64,000 nt of DNA. Origin: Lachancea mirantina. Its lineage: Eukaryota > Ascomycota > Saccharomycetes > Saccharomycetales > Saccharomycetaceae. The notes below the pieces were generated by a model. The model saw nothing but the letters and a program-made list of their open reading frames with translations. It did not search any database and was not told the DNA's origin. Numbering within the stretch: position 1 is the stretch's first letter; each line of letters begins with the position of its first letter. The translations under genes and the position numbers were made by a program. Positions 39,042 through 48,795 of the stretch are shown here, piece after piece. The stretch lies in NCBI GenBank assembly GCA_900074745.1, contig LT598463.1, positions 966,996 to 1,030,995 on the forward strand, in the 5' to 3' direction.

Positions 39042-39731
39042 ATGGTGAGACAAAGTAACCGTGAGATCCTTTCGAAGGGCAAAAATTACGTTCAAAAACA
39101 AGCCAAGAAATTTGGTGCTGATGAGGTAACGTTCGACAGAGATTCTCGACTGGAGTATCTAACAGGATTCCACAAGCGTAAGGTAGAGCGACAAAAAAAA
39201 GCACAGGAATTTGCCAAGGAGCAGGAGCGTCAGAATAAAATCGAGGAACGACGGAAGTTGCGGGAGCAACGGAAACAGGATGCCGAGGAGCAGTTTACAA
39301 AGTTTAAAAATTCGATGAAAGAAGTTGGCGATTACATCGGCAGCGATGGGGAAGATGAAAGTTTACGAGTTCAACCAGGCGAAAATTCCGACAACGAAGG
39401 CTCGTGGACCGGGTTTTCTGACGATGGTGATAGCACCAATGGCGTGAAACCGATTTTGAAGAGAACTCGCGACGTTTATGACGACGACACCCAAGTCGAC
39501 ATTGAGCCGCTGGAGCCAAATGACAATTTCGAGTACCTAGCTCGCGCCAACAACGTGCGGTTGGAGCGCTCGGAAAAGATATTGGACGAAAGCATCGATC
39601 GGGCAGCCAAATATGCCAAATTCCTAGGAATGGACGACAAACCCAAGAAGAAAAAGAAGTTCAGATATTTGACCAAAGCTGAGAGAAGAGAAAATCAACG
39701 GAAGGCTAACAGTAACAAGCGTAGGAAATAG
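39042..39731 (+). CDS. RRP17: Nucleolar pre-rRNA processing exonuclease Rrp17
   Basis: Rrp17 (Nol12 family) is a nucleolar 5'-3' exonuclease that trims the 5' ends of 5.8S and 25S rRNA. The 229-aa protein has the family N-terminus FDRDSRLEYLTGFHKRKVER, then a highly charged coiled coil (about residues 45-95, rich in K, E, Q and R), an acidic middle (about 105-130), and a Lys-rich C-terminus KPKKKKKFRYLTKAERREN typical of nucleolar proteins. S. cerevisiae Rrp17 (YDR412W) is 235 aa. It converges with ERD1. Confidence 0.93.
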   Translation: MVRQSNREILSKGKNYVQKQAKKFGADEVTFDRDSRLEYLTGFHKRKVERQKKAQEFAKEQERQNKIEERRKLREQRKQDAEEQFTKFKNSMKEVGDYIGSDGEDESLRVQPGENSDNEGSWTGFSDDGDSTNGVKPILKRTRDVYDDDTQVDIEPLEPNDNFEYLARANNVRLERSEKILDESIDRAAKYAKFLGMDDKPKKKKKFRYLTKAERRENQRKANSNKRRK

Positions 39732-39865
39732 TAACGCTCGAGGCATGGCCCAGCTGAAAGGCCCTTTTCTTTTTCTATAAATAGTTGAAGATACGAAAGC
39801 CGAAATATGGCATTGTAGACTATAATATCATCCCACACACGCTGCATCTTAACATTCATTTTACT

Positions 39866-41005
39866 TTATTCTTGGGCTTTCTCAGGGCCCATCGACTTGC
39901 ACGCTTCGGCGTCTAGCTTCATGAAAATCCAAAGCCATCGTCTAAAGATTTCGGCGCAATGTTGGAATAAAAAGTTCAGCTCACCTACGAAAACGCTTCC
40001 CCCAGCGAAAAGTTCCCATAGCCAAATTAATCGCAAACCCAAATCGATAACGGCGGCTGTGAAGTAGAAGAATCTTGGATATGTCCGCTGGGAACGTAAG
40101 ATTTCATTACGTCTCATCCCATTACTGCTAAAATTGAAGACCCCCAGGTTCCAGTCCATTGTCAGATCCCACCAAAAGCCATAGAGGGAGTTCGCCAGCA
40201 TGAACCAGTAAATATTAGTAGAGGTACCTCCGCTTGCTCTTGCGACCACGGTGCAAACTAGAATCGGCAAATTGCACGCGTACTTTAGGGCATTGAAAAT
40301 GGAGCACCGCGCTTCATGACTTGAAGTCGATCGGCGCCATTCTCTCAAGCTTTGGAGAAGTCTAATCGTGGCAGGAGTTACGCCGATCAGAAGGTCGAAA
40401 TTGAGAAGAGGCGGGCTTACATTTCTAGTGATCATGCACGCAACGTCATCGGGGTTTGTGAGCAGATTTGAAAGATAAATTCCGAAGTCAATCATCGGCT
40501 TGGCAAAAGATGTCATGGTATCTGATATCAAAATGTAATTGTTTCGCAATGGCCGCGATTCGATGTCTCCAAACTTTAGGATGTGTTTGAAGCAGCGGCA
40601 CAGCATAGGGGACCACGACAACAGTACTGCAAATGTAGCAATGAGCTGACACAGAGGAGAGATATTAATAAGACATACAAGCCACGCTGGGGTCTCCAGC
40701 GGATTTTCCAATGTCTTGTGCAAAAGTAACACTGTTATGACATACCACGGGAGTATTATTTTGGTGATCCTAAAAACGCATTTGCGAGTAGAGTCCACAA
40801 GTTTTGAAGATGACGTTTGTGGATGTATATCGTACGGATCATGCGTTAAAATGAGCTTCGCAAGGTCGATGTTGAACGTCTTGGAAAGAACGTGCAATAG
40901 CCATAGCCACAACCATAAACCGGCCAGAAAAAGAGCAACTACTCGCTGCGGTATGGGAAAGTCAATCGCAAATTCATTGGCTTTCTGGAGATGCTTGTTG
41001 TCCAT
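39866..41005 (-). CDS. ERD1: Golgi membrane protein Erd1, EXS domain
   Basis: Erd1 is needed to keep ER proteins and Golgi glycosyltransferases in place, and recycles phosphate from the Golgi lumen. The 379-aa protein has multiple membrane segments starting near VVALFLAGLWLWLWLLHVL. The C-terminal half is an EXS domain with YWFMLANSLYGFWWDLTMDW and FFYFTAAVIDLGLRLIW, followed by FRRWLWIFMKLDAE. Length is close to the yeast protein (362 aa). It is the ortholog of YDR414C and keeps its order after RRP17. Confidence 0.93.
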   Translation of the reverse strand: MDNKHLQKANEFAIDFPIPQRVVALFLAGLWLWLWLLHVLSKTFNIDLAKLILTHDPYDIHPQTSSSKLVDSTRKCVFRITKIILPWYVITVLLLHKTLENPLETPAWLVCLINISPLCQLIATFAVLLSWSPMLCRCFKHILKFGDIESRPLRNNYILISDTMTSFAKPMIDFGIYLSNLLTNPDDVACMITRNVSPPLLNFDLLIGVTPATIRLLQSLREWRRSTSSHEARCSIFNALKYACNLPILVCTVVARASGGTSTNIYWFMLANSLYGFWWDLTMDWNLGVFNFSSNGMRRNEILRSQRTYPRFFYFTAAVIDLGLRLIWLWELFAGGSVFVGELNFLFQHCAEIFRRWLWIFMKLDAEACKSMGPEKAQE

Positions 41006-42084
41006 CTATGTTTTCTCTTTTGTCGTGTTTGATAAGTTGGCTTTTCGTGACTTAAAATAACAGACTGTGATGATCTCATATATCCTACAGAAAAACGAAC
41101 CCGCCAAACAAAGGTGCAGACAGGCCGAAAAGTTGAACTCAGACCCATCAACGAAATCTGGCGAGAAGCCCTTATGTTTAAGCAACGTCCTAGGTTTCTA
41201 CGACTTTATATACTAGGATACTACGCAGAAGGTGTTCCGGCTTGCATGATACACTATTCACGAGATCAAACGTCTTGATGGGTTTAAACATTTGACTTTC
41301 AGTCTGAATTAGATCTAATCCTAGCACCAAGGGCGCCAAACAGGGCCCTCGGTCTTTTCATGATTAGCATGGTATGATCATCATCAAGCACACAACGTTT
41401 TCAAGGCATCAAAAAATTTTCATGGAAAAGAGTAAATGTCAACTCATAGGGCGTCTTTTATGGATCATAAATCAGAATTTTCAGTGTTTGGCTAATGTAG
41501 TCGAATCGTTCATATTTTCGAAATCCGTTTGGGGCGACAGCGTGTCATCACTATGATGCATACATAGTATGCCCTTGAGTTGACAAGTTTCTCTCTTCCA
41601 TGAGGAGCGCCTGCTCCTCCGTTTGTTCCGTTATCGTGAAAGACTTCGTTGTCGAGAGGAAAGATGCGAGAAAGATGATTACTATGATTTTACAGGAAAG
41701 CCGAAAAGGTTAGATAGAGAAGATGTTTGCTAGATAGGATCAGCATTTATCAAAATTTTTCATCTAACCGTACCATGTGATTTTACGGGATCATCAGGAA
41801 GGTTAGGGCTTGTGACCGAGGGCGAACTACTCTACTATACTGAATGACTAACCATTGATTCCATGGATATATCAAGTAACGTTTAGGGCACTGTAACAAT
41901 TTTATCAGACTTGTAACCTCTCGCAAAATTTTTACAAATAGCTTTTCGTCGGTTTCATGACAACTTGCTTGATGTTTTAACAGTTGCATACGTATATTAG
42001 AGATACAAATTCGTCTTCATCATTTAAGCGTAAAGATAAATGAAAGTTAGATTCTGGTGATATTAAATAAAAGCGTTCATATAA
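41006..42084. other. ERD1-permease intergenic region
   Basis: This 1,079-bp gap is upstream of ERD1 and downstream of the permease. It is AT-rich and contains only short open frames without similarity. I see no tRNA, repeat array or transposon end. Confidence 0.45.
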
Positions 42085-43899
42085 TCATTTGCTGTCAATT
42101 CTCGGCTCGAAAGCGGAAAGAATTTCGTCGTTATCCCCAGCGCCCAACTGCGACGAAACTATAGACAGAATGTTATTGTCTTGGAGGAAACCCTCACGCT
42201 CTTCCTCGAAGAAATCAACCTCTGCGAACGTCTCCAGCCAGTCTTTGCCTTTAAGGCAGTTCCTGACAGGAGCATTGGGCACAGGAAAGAAGTAGCACAG
42301 AATGACGTAGACCACGAATGAGACAGAGTATCCAACCAAATAGTTAAGGTAGTAGACTCTGGTGGCACCGACAGGTACATGGATGTTGTCTCCCACGGCG
42401 CCAACAAAACCGGGCATGTTGGGCACAATACCAGCCAAGTAAGCAACGAGCGCTCTCCAGTTGATTCCGAACCTAGAGCCATACATGTAGTCGGACACTT
42501 TTGGATCTGAGCTGTACAAGTGAAACAAGTTGTACTGCCCTCTTCTGACAACGTAGTAATCGGCGCACATGACAGCAGCAATACAACTCAAAAAGATGGC
42601 GTAAGCGCTCAAAGCCATGGTAAATTTATTGGAGCTGGACATGAGGTTCCAAGGACAGATACAGAGCGCCAAGCCCGCGCAAATGAATCCACCACGTCTG
42701 ATGTTGATGAATTTTGGTAGCAACGCAGTCATGTCTGTACCAGCAGACAGAGAGTTGGCACTGATGTTAGTACCCAATTGAGCCACTGCAAAGACGAAAG
42801 AAATCAAAAACGCGCCCGCGCGCTCGCCTCTAGTGAAACCGTCGCCCAAGAATCTGTCTAGCACATCTAGTGGGGACCAGTAGTTAACTTGGTAGATTTT
42901 GTATGCGGAAGCTGTGACAATAATACCTATCAGGGAGGTCAAGGAAAAGAAGAAGGGAATGGAGATACCTTGGGACCAAGTGGCAGAGACTTTGGTCTTG
43001 GAGAAACGTGAGAAATCGGGAGCGTTAACGATCAAAGTCGCAAAGTTGGCTATGCATGCCATGATCGACTGCATCCAGGCCCAACCACGCTCGCTGGAAG
43101 TCAAGGGTGGGCCCTCGACCAAGCTTTCGAGTGCAATCTTGCCGTTGGACTTGCATAGAGCCCAGATGAGGAAACCGAAAGCGGCAAACGGCACTAGCGC
43201 GGCTTTGACGGTGAATAAGTGTCTCACCTGGTGAGGGTGCACGTAAACGAAGGGAAGCTGGCACACCCAGAAGATGAAGAAGCACATGAACTGGTAGGTT
43301 GTCGCGTTAGGGCTGTTGATGTGGTTGGGGATTCTGTCGGGTAAATCGTAGCCAAATATACTCTTGAGCATCAGCGAAATAGGGGTCATGGCGATCCACG
43401 TCTGCACCGAATACCACACAATGGCCATCACGACACGGTTAATGACGGGCCACAGCGAAAAGAAGATTCCGAACGAGGCACGCGCAGTGATGGGGAAAGA
43501 ACAGTGGTACATGGTACCAATCCGCGCCGTCAAAACGACCAAAATACCGACGATCGCATACCCAATCCAAACTGTCAGCCACGTTTCCCACCAGCTGAGG
43601 CCCAGCTGGAGACCCGTAGCCGCGACCTGCCACGTGTTGATGTTAAAACAGTCTGCGATCCAGAAATACACGAAGTTGAACCACGACCATTTGCGACGAG
43701 CGGATTCCACTGGCCGCAAGTCCTGGTTGTACAGAAACGTCTCCATGATAGTTTCTTTGCGCGAAGTCTTGTGCACTTCTATGAGCTCCAGAAATTTCTG
43801 CCATTTGGACGTCTGGTACTCGGCTCCAGTGGAGTTGTCTGAGCTGCCAGTCCGCTGAAGGACTTCAGTCCTCGACACCTCTTTCTCTTGCGAATTCAT
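42085..43899 (-). CDS. FUR4: Uracil/allantoin permease, FUR4-DAL4 type
   Basis: This is a plasma-membrane proton symporter of the NCS1 family. The 604-aa protein has a cytosolic N-terminus, then the signature WSWFNFVYFWIADCFNINTW, the segment RASFGIFFSLWPVINRVVMA, and NAPDFSRFSK, with about twelve membrane segments and AQLGTNISANSLSAGTDM in the second half. Similarity to S. cerevisiae Fur4 (uracil) and Dal4 (allantoin) is about equally strong by eye, and clearly better than to the uridine permease Fui1, so the substrate is not settled. A cluster of GATAAG sites upstream suggests nitrogen control, which suits an allantoin or uracil scavenger. The locus has no counterpart between ERD1 and YDR415C in S. 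cerevisiae. Confidence 0.8.
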   Translation of the reverse strand: MNSQEKEVSRTEVLQRTGSSDNSTGAEYQTSKWQKFLELIEVHKTSRKETIMETFLYNQDLRPVESARRKWSWFNFVYFWIADCFNINTWQVAATGLQLGLSWWETWLTVWIGYAIVGILVVLTARIGTMYHCSFPITARASFGIFFSLWPVINRVVMAIVWYSVQTWIAMTPISLMLKSIFGYDLPDRIPNHINSPNATTYQFMCFFIFWVCQLPFVYVHPHQVRHLFTVKAALVPFAAFGFLIWALCKSNGKIALESLVEGPPLTSSERGWAWMQSIMACIANFATLIVNAPDFSRFSKTKVSATWSQGISIPFFFSLTSLIGIIVTASAYKIYQVNYWSPLDVLDRFLGDGFTRGERAGAFLISFVFAVAQLGTNISANSLSAGTDMTALLPKFINIRRGGFICAGLALCICPWNLMSSSNKFTMALSAYAIFLSCIAAVMCADYYVVRRGQYNLFHLYSSDPKVSDYMYGSRFGINWRALVAYLAGIVPNMPGFVGAVGDNIHVPVGATRVYYLNYLVGYSVSFVVYVILCYFFPVPNAPVRNCLKGKDWLETFAEVDFFEEEREGFLQDNNILSIVSSQLGAGDNDEILSAFEPRIDSK

Positions 43900-44053
43900 C
43901 CTAGCGTGTGTGTGTAACCTTAAAACGAAAGCTCGGACCTTGGATCATTGTTCCGTTGCCAATGTTACTTTAATTTATGCCATTTGGGTCATTTAATAGC
44001 CCTCACTACCGCCCATTGCTTTTCCAGTGGTTATCCATCGCAGGCCCGCTTAC

Positions 44054-44198
44054 CTTATCATTTCCGTTATCTTATCGCCCGTTTTCAAATACGCTTTTGA
44101 TCTTATCAATGGCGAAGTTTCATTATCTCATTTGCGGCGTGCTCAGAGCTCACCCACACCTCCGGATGGTGAGGGAAGGGAAACCTTTTTGGCTTATC
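44054..44198 (-). promoter_or_regulatory. Cluster of four GATAAG sites upstream of the permease
   Basis: CTTATC (GATAAG on the permease strand) occurs at 44054-44059, 44071-44076, 44102-44107 and 44193-44198, with GATAAC at 44066-44071 as well. They lie 155-300 bp upstream of the permease ATG. Paired GATAAG sites are the binding targets of Gln3, Gat1 and Dal80 in nitrogen catabolite repression. Chance would give well under one such hexamer in 150 bp. Confidence 0.7.
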
Positions 44199-44550
44199 AG
44201 TCGCTTCGTACGTAAAAGCCTCGTACCTCGAATTCGATAGCCTGGAGTTCGGCGAGATACGAGACAAACCCTGCCTTTGGTGGCTCCTCGGCGTGTGCAC
44301 AGATCCCAAGGAATTGGCAGACGTCCAATTAGGCGCGGGAAATGCGTAGACGCGCGGAAAACGCGCCATTGCAAATCTGAAATTGCGGCGCGTTTGCAAT
44401 AGTTGTGTCTATCATCTGATAGCGCGGGGTAGCGTGCTTGCGTGGGCCAAGAGCTCGAAACGGCGACTCGGACTCTCGCAGGAAGCCGGAGAAAAGCGGA
44501 GAGTTGGTCACGTGGGGAGAGATATGGTTCTGACGGACGGTTTTTGCGGC

Positions 44551-44583
44551 GTAACGTCGTAACGACGTCGTAACGACGTCGTT
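44551..44583. repeat. ACGTCGTA-type short repeat
   Basis: The stretch GTAACGTCGTAACGACGTC continues with a second GTAACGACGTCG. An 11-bp unit CGTAACGACGT is repeated, and each unit contains the palindrome ACGT. It lies in the GC-rich middle of the permease-RML2 gap. Confidence 0.65.
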
Positions 44584-45193
44584 TAGTGCCGTTTTCGTGT
44601 GGCCCCATCGCCATCGCCCTGGGCAGAGCCGGGGCACCTCCAGAGGTAAGGGAAGTATACGTGACGGTCGTCACGTGACGGAAGGAAACCGCAGCGGTGG
44701 TAGTTGTAGTTTAGCTCAGGGTCGAACGTGCGCAATGGGTTGAGGATCCCTCGCGAACGGGAACCCGCACAACTTAGTGCTATTGTTTACGATACAATAA
44801 CCGTGGCTGGCCGCCGATAGACATCAGCGCCACGCGTAAAAGTATCTACCCACCGTTACCCACTGTTCCTCATTACTTTTCAGAAGTCATTTTGCACGCC
44901 CGTTTTTCAGTCACGTGGTTTGAACTCGTTTGGAGAATTCTGGAGCAGACAGTTTTCAGGCACACGCTGGCAATGGTGTCTGTCTAATAGTTCCAGCCTT
45001 TGGATCATCGTAGCCGTGGCGGCGCCGTGGATTGGTTCTCGAGGTTTTGGTTTAGAAGACCTCGAGTCTTCTCGTACAAACGCACATCTAGTCTCTTCCC
45101 AACCCACCCACTTACTGGTCGATTTCTGAAAAATTTCACGGCCCCCGGACAGGCGTGTCTGAAGACCCATTTGACCCAGTCAAAGCACGCGAT

Positions 45194-46366
45194 ATGCGGT
45201 TATTGCCAGGTGTTAGGACCATTATCGCGCCGCGGATCGGCTTCGGATACAGGAATGTGTCCCTGAGGCTGTTTTCAGCCTGCCAAGCGCGCTTCAAAGA
45301 AGAAGTTTTGGCGTCTGCCAGACCAAACCTGGACCAGGCGCCAGTGACGGCACAGATGCTTAAGATTGTGCCTAATGAGATCGATATGGTGACGTTGGAA
45401 AAGCAGGACGCGTTGATCAAGCGTCGCCGCAAACTCTCCAAGGAAATAACCAAACTCAAGAAGCTTAAACCGGTCTCTCCAGGTTTACGGTGGTACCGGG
45501 CCCCAATATACCCATACCTCCACAAAGGTCGGCCCGTTCGTACGCTCACGGTAGCAAAACGTGGGACCGGCGGCAGAAACCATTCTGGAAAGATCACGGT
45601 GCGGCACCGTGGTGGTGGTCACAAGCGTAGGATCAGAATCGTGGATTTCGCTCGCTTTACACCGGGCGAACAAACCGTCCAAAGGATAGAATACGATCCT
45701 GGCAGATCCGCCCACATTGCACTTCTCAAACACAACGACACCCAAGAATTGAGCTACATTCTCGCCTGTGATGGCCTTAGAGCAGGTGATGTCGTAGAGT
45801 CCTACCGCAAAGGTGTGCCTGATAGACTACTTCAGGAAATGGGGGGGAAAATCGATCCTGCGATCTTGAGTGTTCGCACCGCCCAGAGAGGCAACTGTTT
45901 GCCCATCTCGATGATACCGATCGGAGCTATCGTACACAACGTAGGGCTCACGCCCGTGGGACCCGGTAAGTTCTGTCGTGCTGCTGGCACTTATGCCAGA
46001 GTAATCTCCAAATTGGCCGAAAGGAAAAAAGCTATTATAAGGTTACAAAGTGGGGAGCACCGCTACGTTTCACTCGAAGCCTGCGCGACGTTGGGTATTG
46101 TCTCGAACATTGAACATCAAAATAGGTCTCTGGGTAAAGCTGGACGTTCTAGATGGAGAGGTATAAGACCCACTGTAAGAGGTGTAGCCATGAACAAATG
46201 TGACCATCCTCATGGTGGTGGTAGAGGTAAATCGAAATCTAAAAAACTGTCCATGTCACCTTGGGGCCAATTGGCTAAGGGATTCAAGACGAGAAGAGGT
46301 AAGAACCAAAACAAGATGAAAGTCAAAGATAGACCTCGCGGACACTCCGATAAGGCAGCCAGATGA
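45194..46366 (+). CDS. RML2: Mitochondrial ribosomal protein uL2m (RML2)
   Basis: Rml2 is the mitochondrial counterpart of bacterial L2, at the core of the large subunit near the peptidyl-transferase centre. The 390-aa protein has an N-terminal presequence ([20 protein letters not shown]) and the L2 blocks: [19 protein letters not shown], the SH3-like [17 protein letters not shown], and the C-terminal [19 protein letters not shown] with the conserved histidine of the L2 active region. I use the ATG at 45194; the frame extends 13 codons upstream to a GTG. S. cerevisiae Rml2 (YEL050C) is 393 aa. Confidence 0.96.
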   Translation: MRLLPGVRTIIAPRIGFGYRNVSLRLFSACQARFKEEVLASARPNLDQAPVTAQMLKIVPNEIDMVTLEKQDALIKRRRKLSKEITKLKKLKPVSPGLRWYRAPIYPYLHKGRPVRTLTVAKRGTGGRNHSGKITVRHRGGGHKRRIRIVDFARFTPGEQTVQRIEYDPGRSAHIALLKHNDTQELSYILACDGLRAGDVVESYRKGVPDRLLQEMGGKIDPAILSVRTAQRGNCLPISMIPIGAIVHNVGLTPVGPGKFCRAAGTYARVISKLAERKKAIIRLQSGEHRYVSLEACATLGIVSNIEHQNRSLGKAGRSRWRGIRPTVRGVAMNKCDHPHGGGRGKSKSKKLSMSPWGQLAKGFKTRRGKNQNKMKVKDRPRGHSDKAAR

Positions 46367-46436
46367 TTTGCACCTTCGACGATGTTACTGTAAATAGTTA
46401 TAAACACTCTATCATAAGCTCAAAATTCAAAATGCA

Positions 46437-47561
46437 TTAAGATTGAATCTGTTCTACTTCCCAATCACCCAATTCTAGTGTTGCGCCCAGCGCCAGCCTC
46501 ACATGTTGAACCATGTGTGAGAGGCTCAATCTGTCAAGCGTATCCATGTTGGTATGGATGTACCTGTTCGTTTGGCTGTCTTCACTTTCAATGACAAATG
46601 CCGCAGGATAACCGTTCTTCGTAGCACTACCATGGTCGCTGCAAGCATATCCACAGCTTGATTCCTTATATGGGATCTCCAGGTAAGAATCAATAATCAT
46701 CTTGACAAATTCCGTCAATCGTGGATCTGTGTAATCTGTTACGATGCCTATGTGCTCGTCTTTCTTGTCTTGGATGTATCCCGTCATATCTTGTTGAATC
46801 ATTGCCACGACTGATTTCGATTCTTCTCTATAGCTGGTAAATATGTCCAAAGAACCTAGCAGTCCACCTTCTTCTGCGGAATAAAAATGGAACTCCACCG
46901 TGTTTTTGGGCCAGTTCTGGGTTTCTGCCAGATATTCACAATAGACGCGCAATGCTTCGATGTTGGTAACTGTTCCAGACGCATTGTCATCTGCACCTGG
47001 CGCTGGCATCAGGGACGGAAATAATAAATTCATCGAATCATGATGCGACCCAAATACTACTACATTTTCAGGCGCTTTAGAGCCCAGAATTCGAACTATG
47101 ATAGAAAACTGTTCCCATTTGGCATGGTCAAAATGATGGATCTCTGCGTGGTCTCCAATGACTGAAGTAACATTGTGTAGTGTTTCTGAAACCCACTTGG
47201 CGGACTTGACGCCCTCCTTGGATTTGTAGTATCGGGTATAAAAGCTGGTCATGGAGGCCAAATTCTTGTACATCGAATCCCGGTTGATTGCGGGGAAAAG
47301 GCGTTCAACGCCTTTCTGCTGATGAGATGGCGACGCGGGGTACTTGTATGACGGAACAACAGGGTCTATTTTCGATTTGAAAAGACTGGGAAAGTCAGAA
47401 ATGTCCATAAATGACACTCCCCGACGCTTGAGCTTAAGTTTCTCATGTTCTTGGATGACGATGATTTCTGAATTTGAGACCTGTACTGTCCTTAATTCAC
47501 TTTCAAAAAGGTTCCCAAAGGTAAGTACTGGAAGAAACAACAACAGCAGGTATATGAGCAT
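46437..47561 (-). CDS. Secreted or vacuolar M28 aminopeptidase (YDR415C ortholog)
   Basis: This is a zinc aminopeptidase of the M28 family, related to fungal leucine aminopeptidases. The 374-aa protein has a signal peptide (MLIYLLLLFLPVLTFG). Predicted zinc ligands and catalytic residues are in GSHHDSMN, GADDNASGT, the EE pair of YSAEEGGLLG, QQDMTGY and SDHGSATKNG, which form the complete two-zinc set. Two cysteines in SSCGYACSDHG could form the family's disulfide. Length equals S. cerevisiae YDR415C. I use the ATG at 47561; the frame continues only to a TTG. It lies between RML2 and VMA8, which are near neighbours on the other S. cerevisiae track. Confidence 0.92.
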   Translation of the reverse strand: MLIYLLLLFLPVLTFGNLFESELRTVQVSNSEIIVIQEHEKLKLKRRGVSFMDISDFPSLFKSKIDPVVPSYKYPASPSHQQKGVERLFPAINRDSMYKNLASMTSFYTRYYKSKEGVKSAKWVSETLHNVTSVIGDHAEIHHFDHAKWEQFSIIVRILGSKAPENVVVFGSHHDSMNLLFPSLMPAPGADDNASGTVTNIEALRVYCEYLAETQNWPKNTVEFHFYSAEEGGLLGSLDIFTSYREESKSVVAMIQQDMTGYIQDKKDEHIGIVTDYTDPRLTEFVKMIIDSYLEIPYKESSCGYACSDHGSATKNGYPAAFVIESEDSQTNRYIHTNMDTLDRLSLSHMVQHVRLALGATLELGDWEVEQIQS

Positions 47562-47723
47562 TTTGTCTTCAAGGTTCGCTGACAATCACACGTCTTTCGG
47601 GTTGATACTGTTCCGAGCGATATGACCTGGTTTCTCAACGGTTTTCACAAGGATTTTCTATACTAGAGTGAACTAAACTCTACAAGCTAGGAAAAAATAA
47701 CTGTAAATACAAAATGCTCTGAT

Positions 47724-48572
47724 CTAAAAGATCACATCGTCCTCTTGTTCCGCAAGAACGTCAGTTTTTGATGACTCATCTTCTTGTTTTTCCGCTGCGG
47801 AAGAGTCCTCGGGGGCCTTTTCGCCGTATCCAGAGTTCGACTCCTCCTTAGTGCTTGCATTGGCTTCTTCCTTCTGCTTTTGCAGCAATTCTTGCTGTTT
47901 CTGCAGCTTCAGTTGCGCGTCTAGTGCTGCTGTCTGTTGTTGTTTCTTCTCTTGAACTTTTTTCAATCTATAAAATTCTTCTCTGTCCAACTCGTCCAGC
48001 TCACTGTTGATGTACGCTATCGTATTTTCGGTTCTTGGGATGATGACGTGTTCGATAGCGTTGACTCTTCTGTTGGTAACCTTGATGACCTCGTCGAGAA
48101 TCACAAACGCAGTTTGAAGCGAGGCAAGTTCGACCAACATCTCAACTGCTTTCGAATAAATTTCTTTGGCACGTTGCACTTGCTGTCCACCACGTCCGAG
48201 ACCTGTCAACTTAAAATCATTGATCTCAGAGTCCACGTAACTCTCAAATTGTGGAAGGTAAACACCACTGACATTTTCTTGGCGTGCACGCACTTTGAAA
48301 CGTGCATTCGACACGTTTTCTTGCACCTGATAGCCAATGTTCTCTCCCGTGGCATAGCTCACTTCTGCAAGTGAAAACGCAGCGGTTTGCATCACGCGCC
48401 CCATTTTCTGTTTCGCCTCATCGATACGTCTCGTAATATCACGAAATCTCTTGGTTAAGGCCTCCGATTTACGTTTCAAAAGTGAGTGGCCCTGGTTAGC
48501 TCCCTTGAGCTTGGACTTCATGAGTCCCAGCGTCATACGAGTAGGAAAAACCTGCTCCCTATTTTGCGACAT
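47724..48572 (-). CDS. VMA8: V-ATPase subunit D (Vma8)
   Basis: Vma8 is the central rotor-shaft subunit of the V1 sector of the vacuolar proton pump. The 282-aa protein is a long helical hairpin starting with [20 protein letters not shown] and [17 protein letters not shown], returning with [18 protein letters not shown] and [12 protein letters not shown]-like [15 protein letters not shown]. The C-terminal 60 residues are Gln/Glu/Lys-rich and somewhat longer than in S. cerevisiae Vma8 (256 aa). The gene shares a divergent 223-bp promoter with SYF1. Confidence 0.96.
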   Translation of the reverse strand: MSQNREQVFPTRMTLGLMKSKLKGANQGHSLLKRKSEALTKRFRDITRRIDEAKQKMGRVMQTAAFSLAEVSYATGENIGYQVQENVSNARFKVRARQENVSGVYLPQFESYVDSEINDFKLTGLGRGGQQVQRAKEIYSKAVEMLVELASLQTAFVILDEVIKVTNRRVNAIEHVIIPRTENTIAYINSELDELDREEFYRLKKVQEKKQQQTAALDAQLKLQKQQELLQKQKEEANASTKEESNSGYGEKAPEDSSAAEKQEDESSKTDVLAEQEDDVIF

Positions 48573-48795
48573 TGCTTAAACAGCACCACGCATTCAATTC
48601 AATCTCAACTCCCTATGCCTCGATGGTGTCGTGATTAACTTCTTCTTGTCTCGGAGGAAAGCCCCTTTGGTTCTCGGTCTCTTTTAATGAAAAGTGTTGA
48701 TATGTCTTTGTACGAAGGGCCTTTAAGAAATAGGAACTGGGAAATTTTGACACTTTAAAGAAGACTGAGACTACTGGCATCAAGTGATTTATTTA

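Larger units (their letters stand above)
43900..45193. other. Permease-RML2 divergent intergenic region
   Basis: This 1,294-bp region separates the permease from RML2. Its left part holds the GATA-site cluster; the middle (about 44340-44700) is GC-rich with many ACGT and CACGTG motifs and a short repeat. CACGTG boxes occur at about 44510, 44673 and 44913. Several long open frames here overlap one another on both strands, a sign of GC-rich composition and not of genes. Confidence 0.5.

Noticed and set aside
44619-44632. Twelve bases shared between the 44.6-kb region and the GC-rich block at 56.3 kb
   Set aside because: CTGGGCAGAGCC occurs in both, but about one such match is expected by chance for sequences of this size, so I do not infer related elements.
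44150-44674. 174-codon and overlapping frames in the permease-RML2 gap
   Set aside because: Several overlapping frames on both strands in a GC-rich stretch, Arg-rich and without similarity, indicate composition and not genes.
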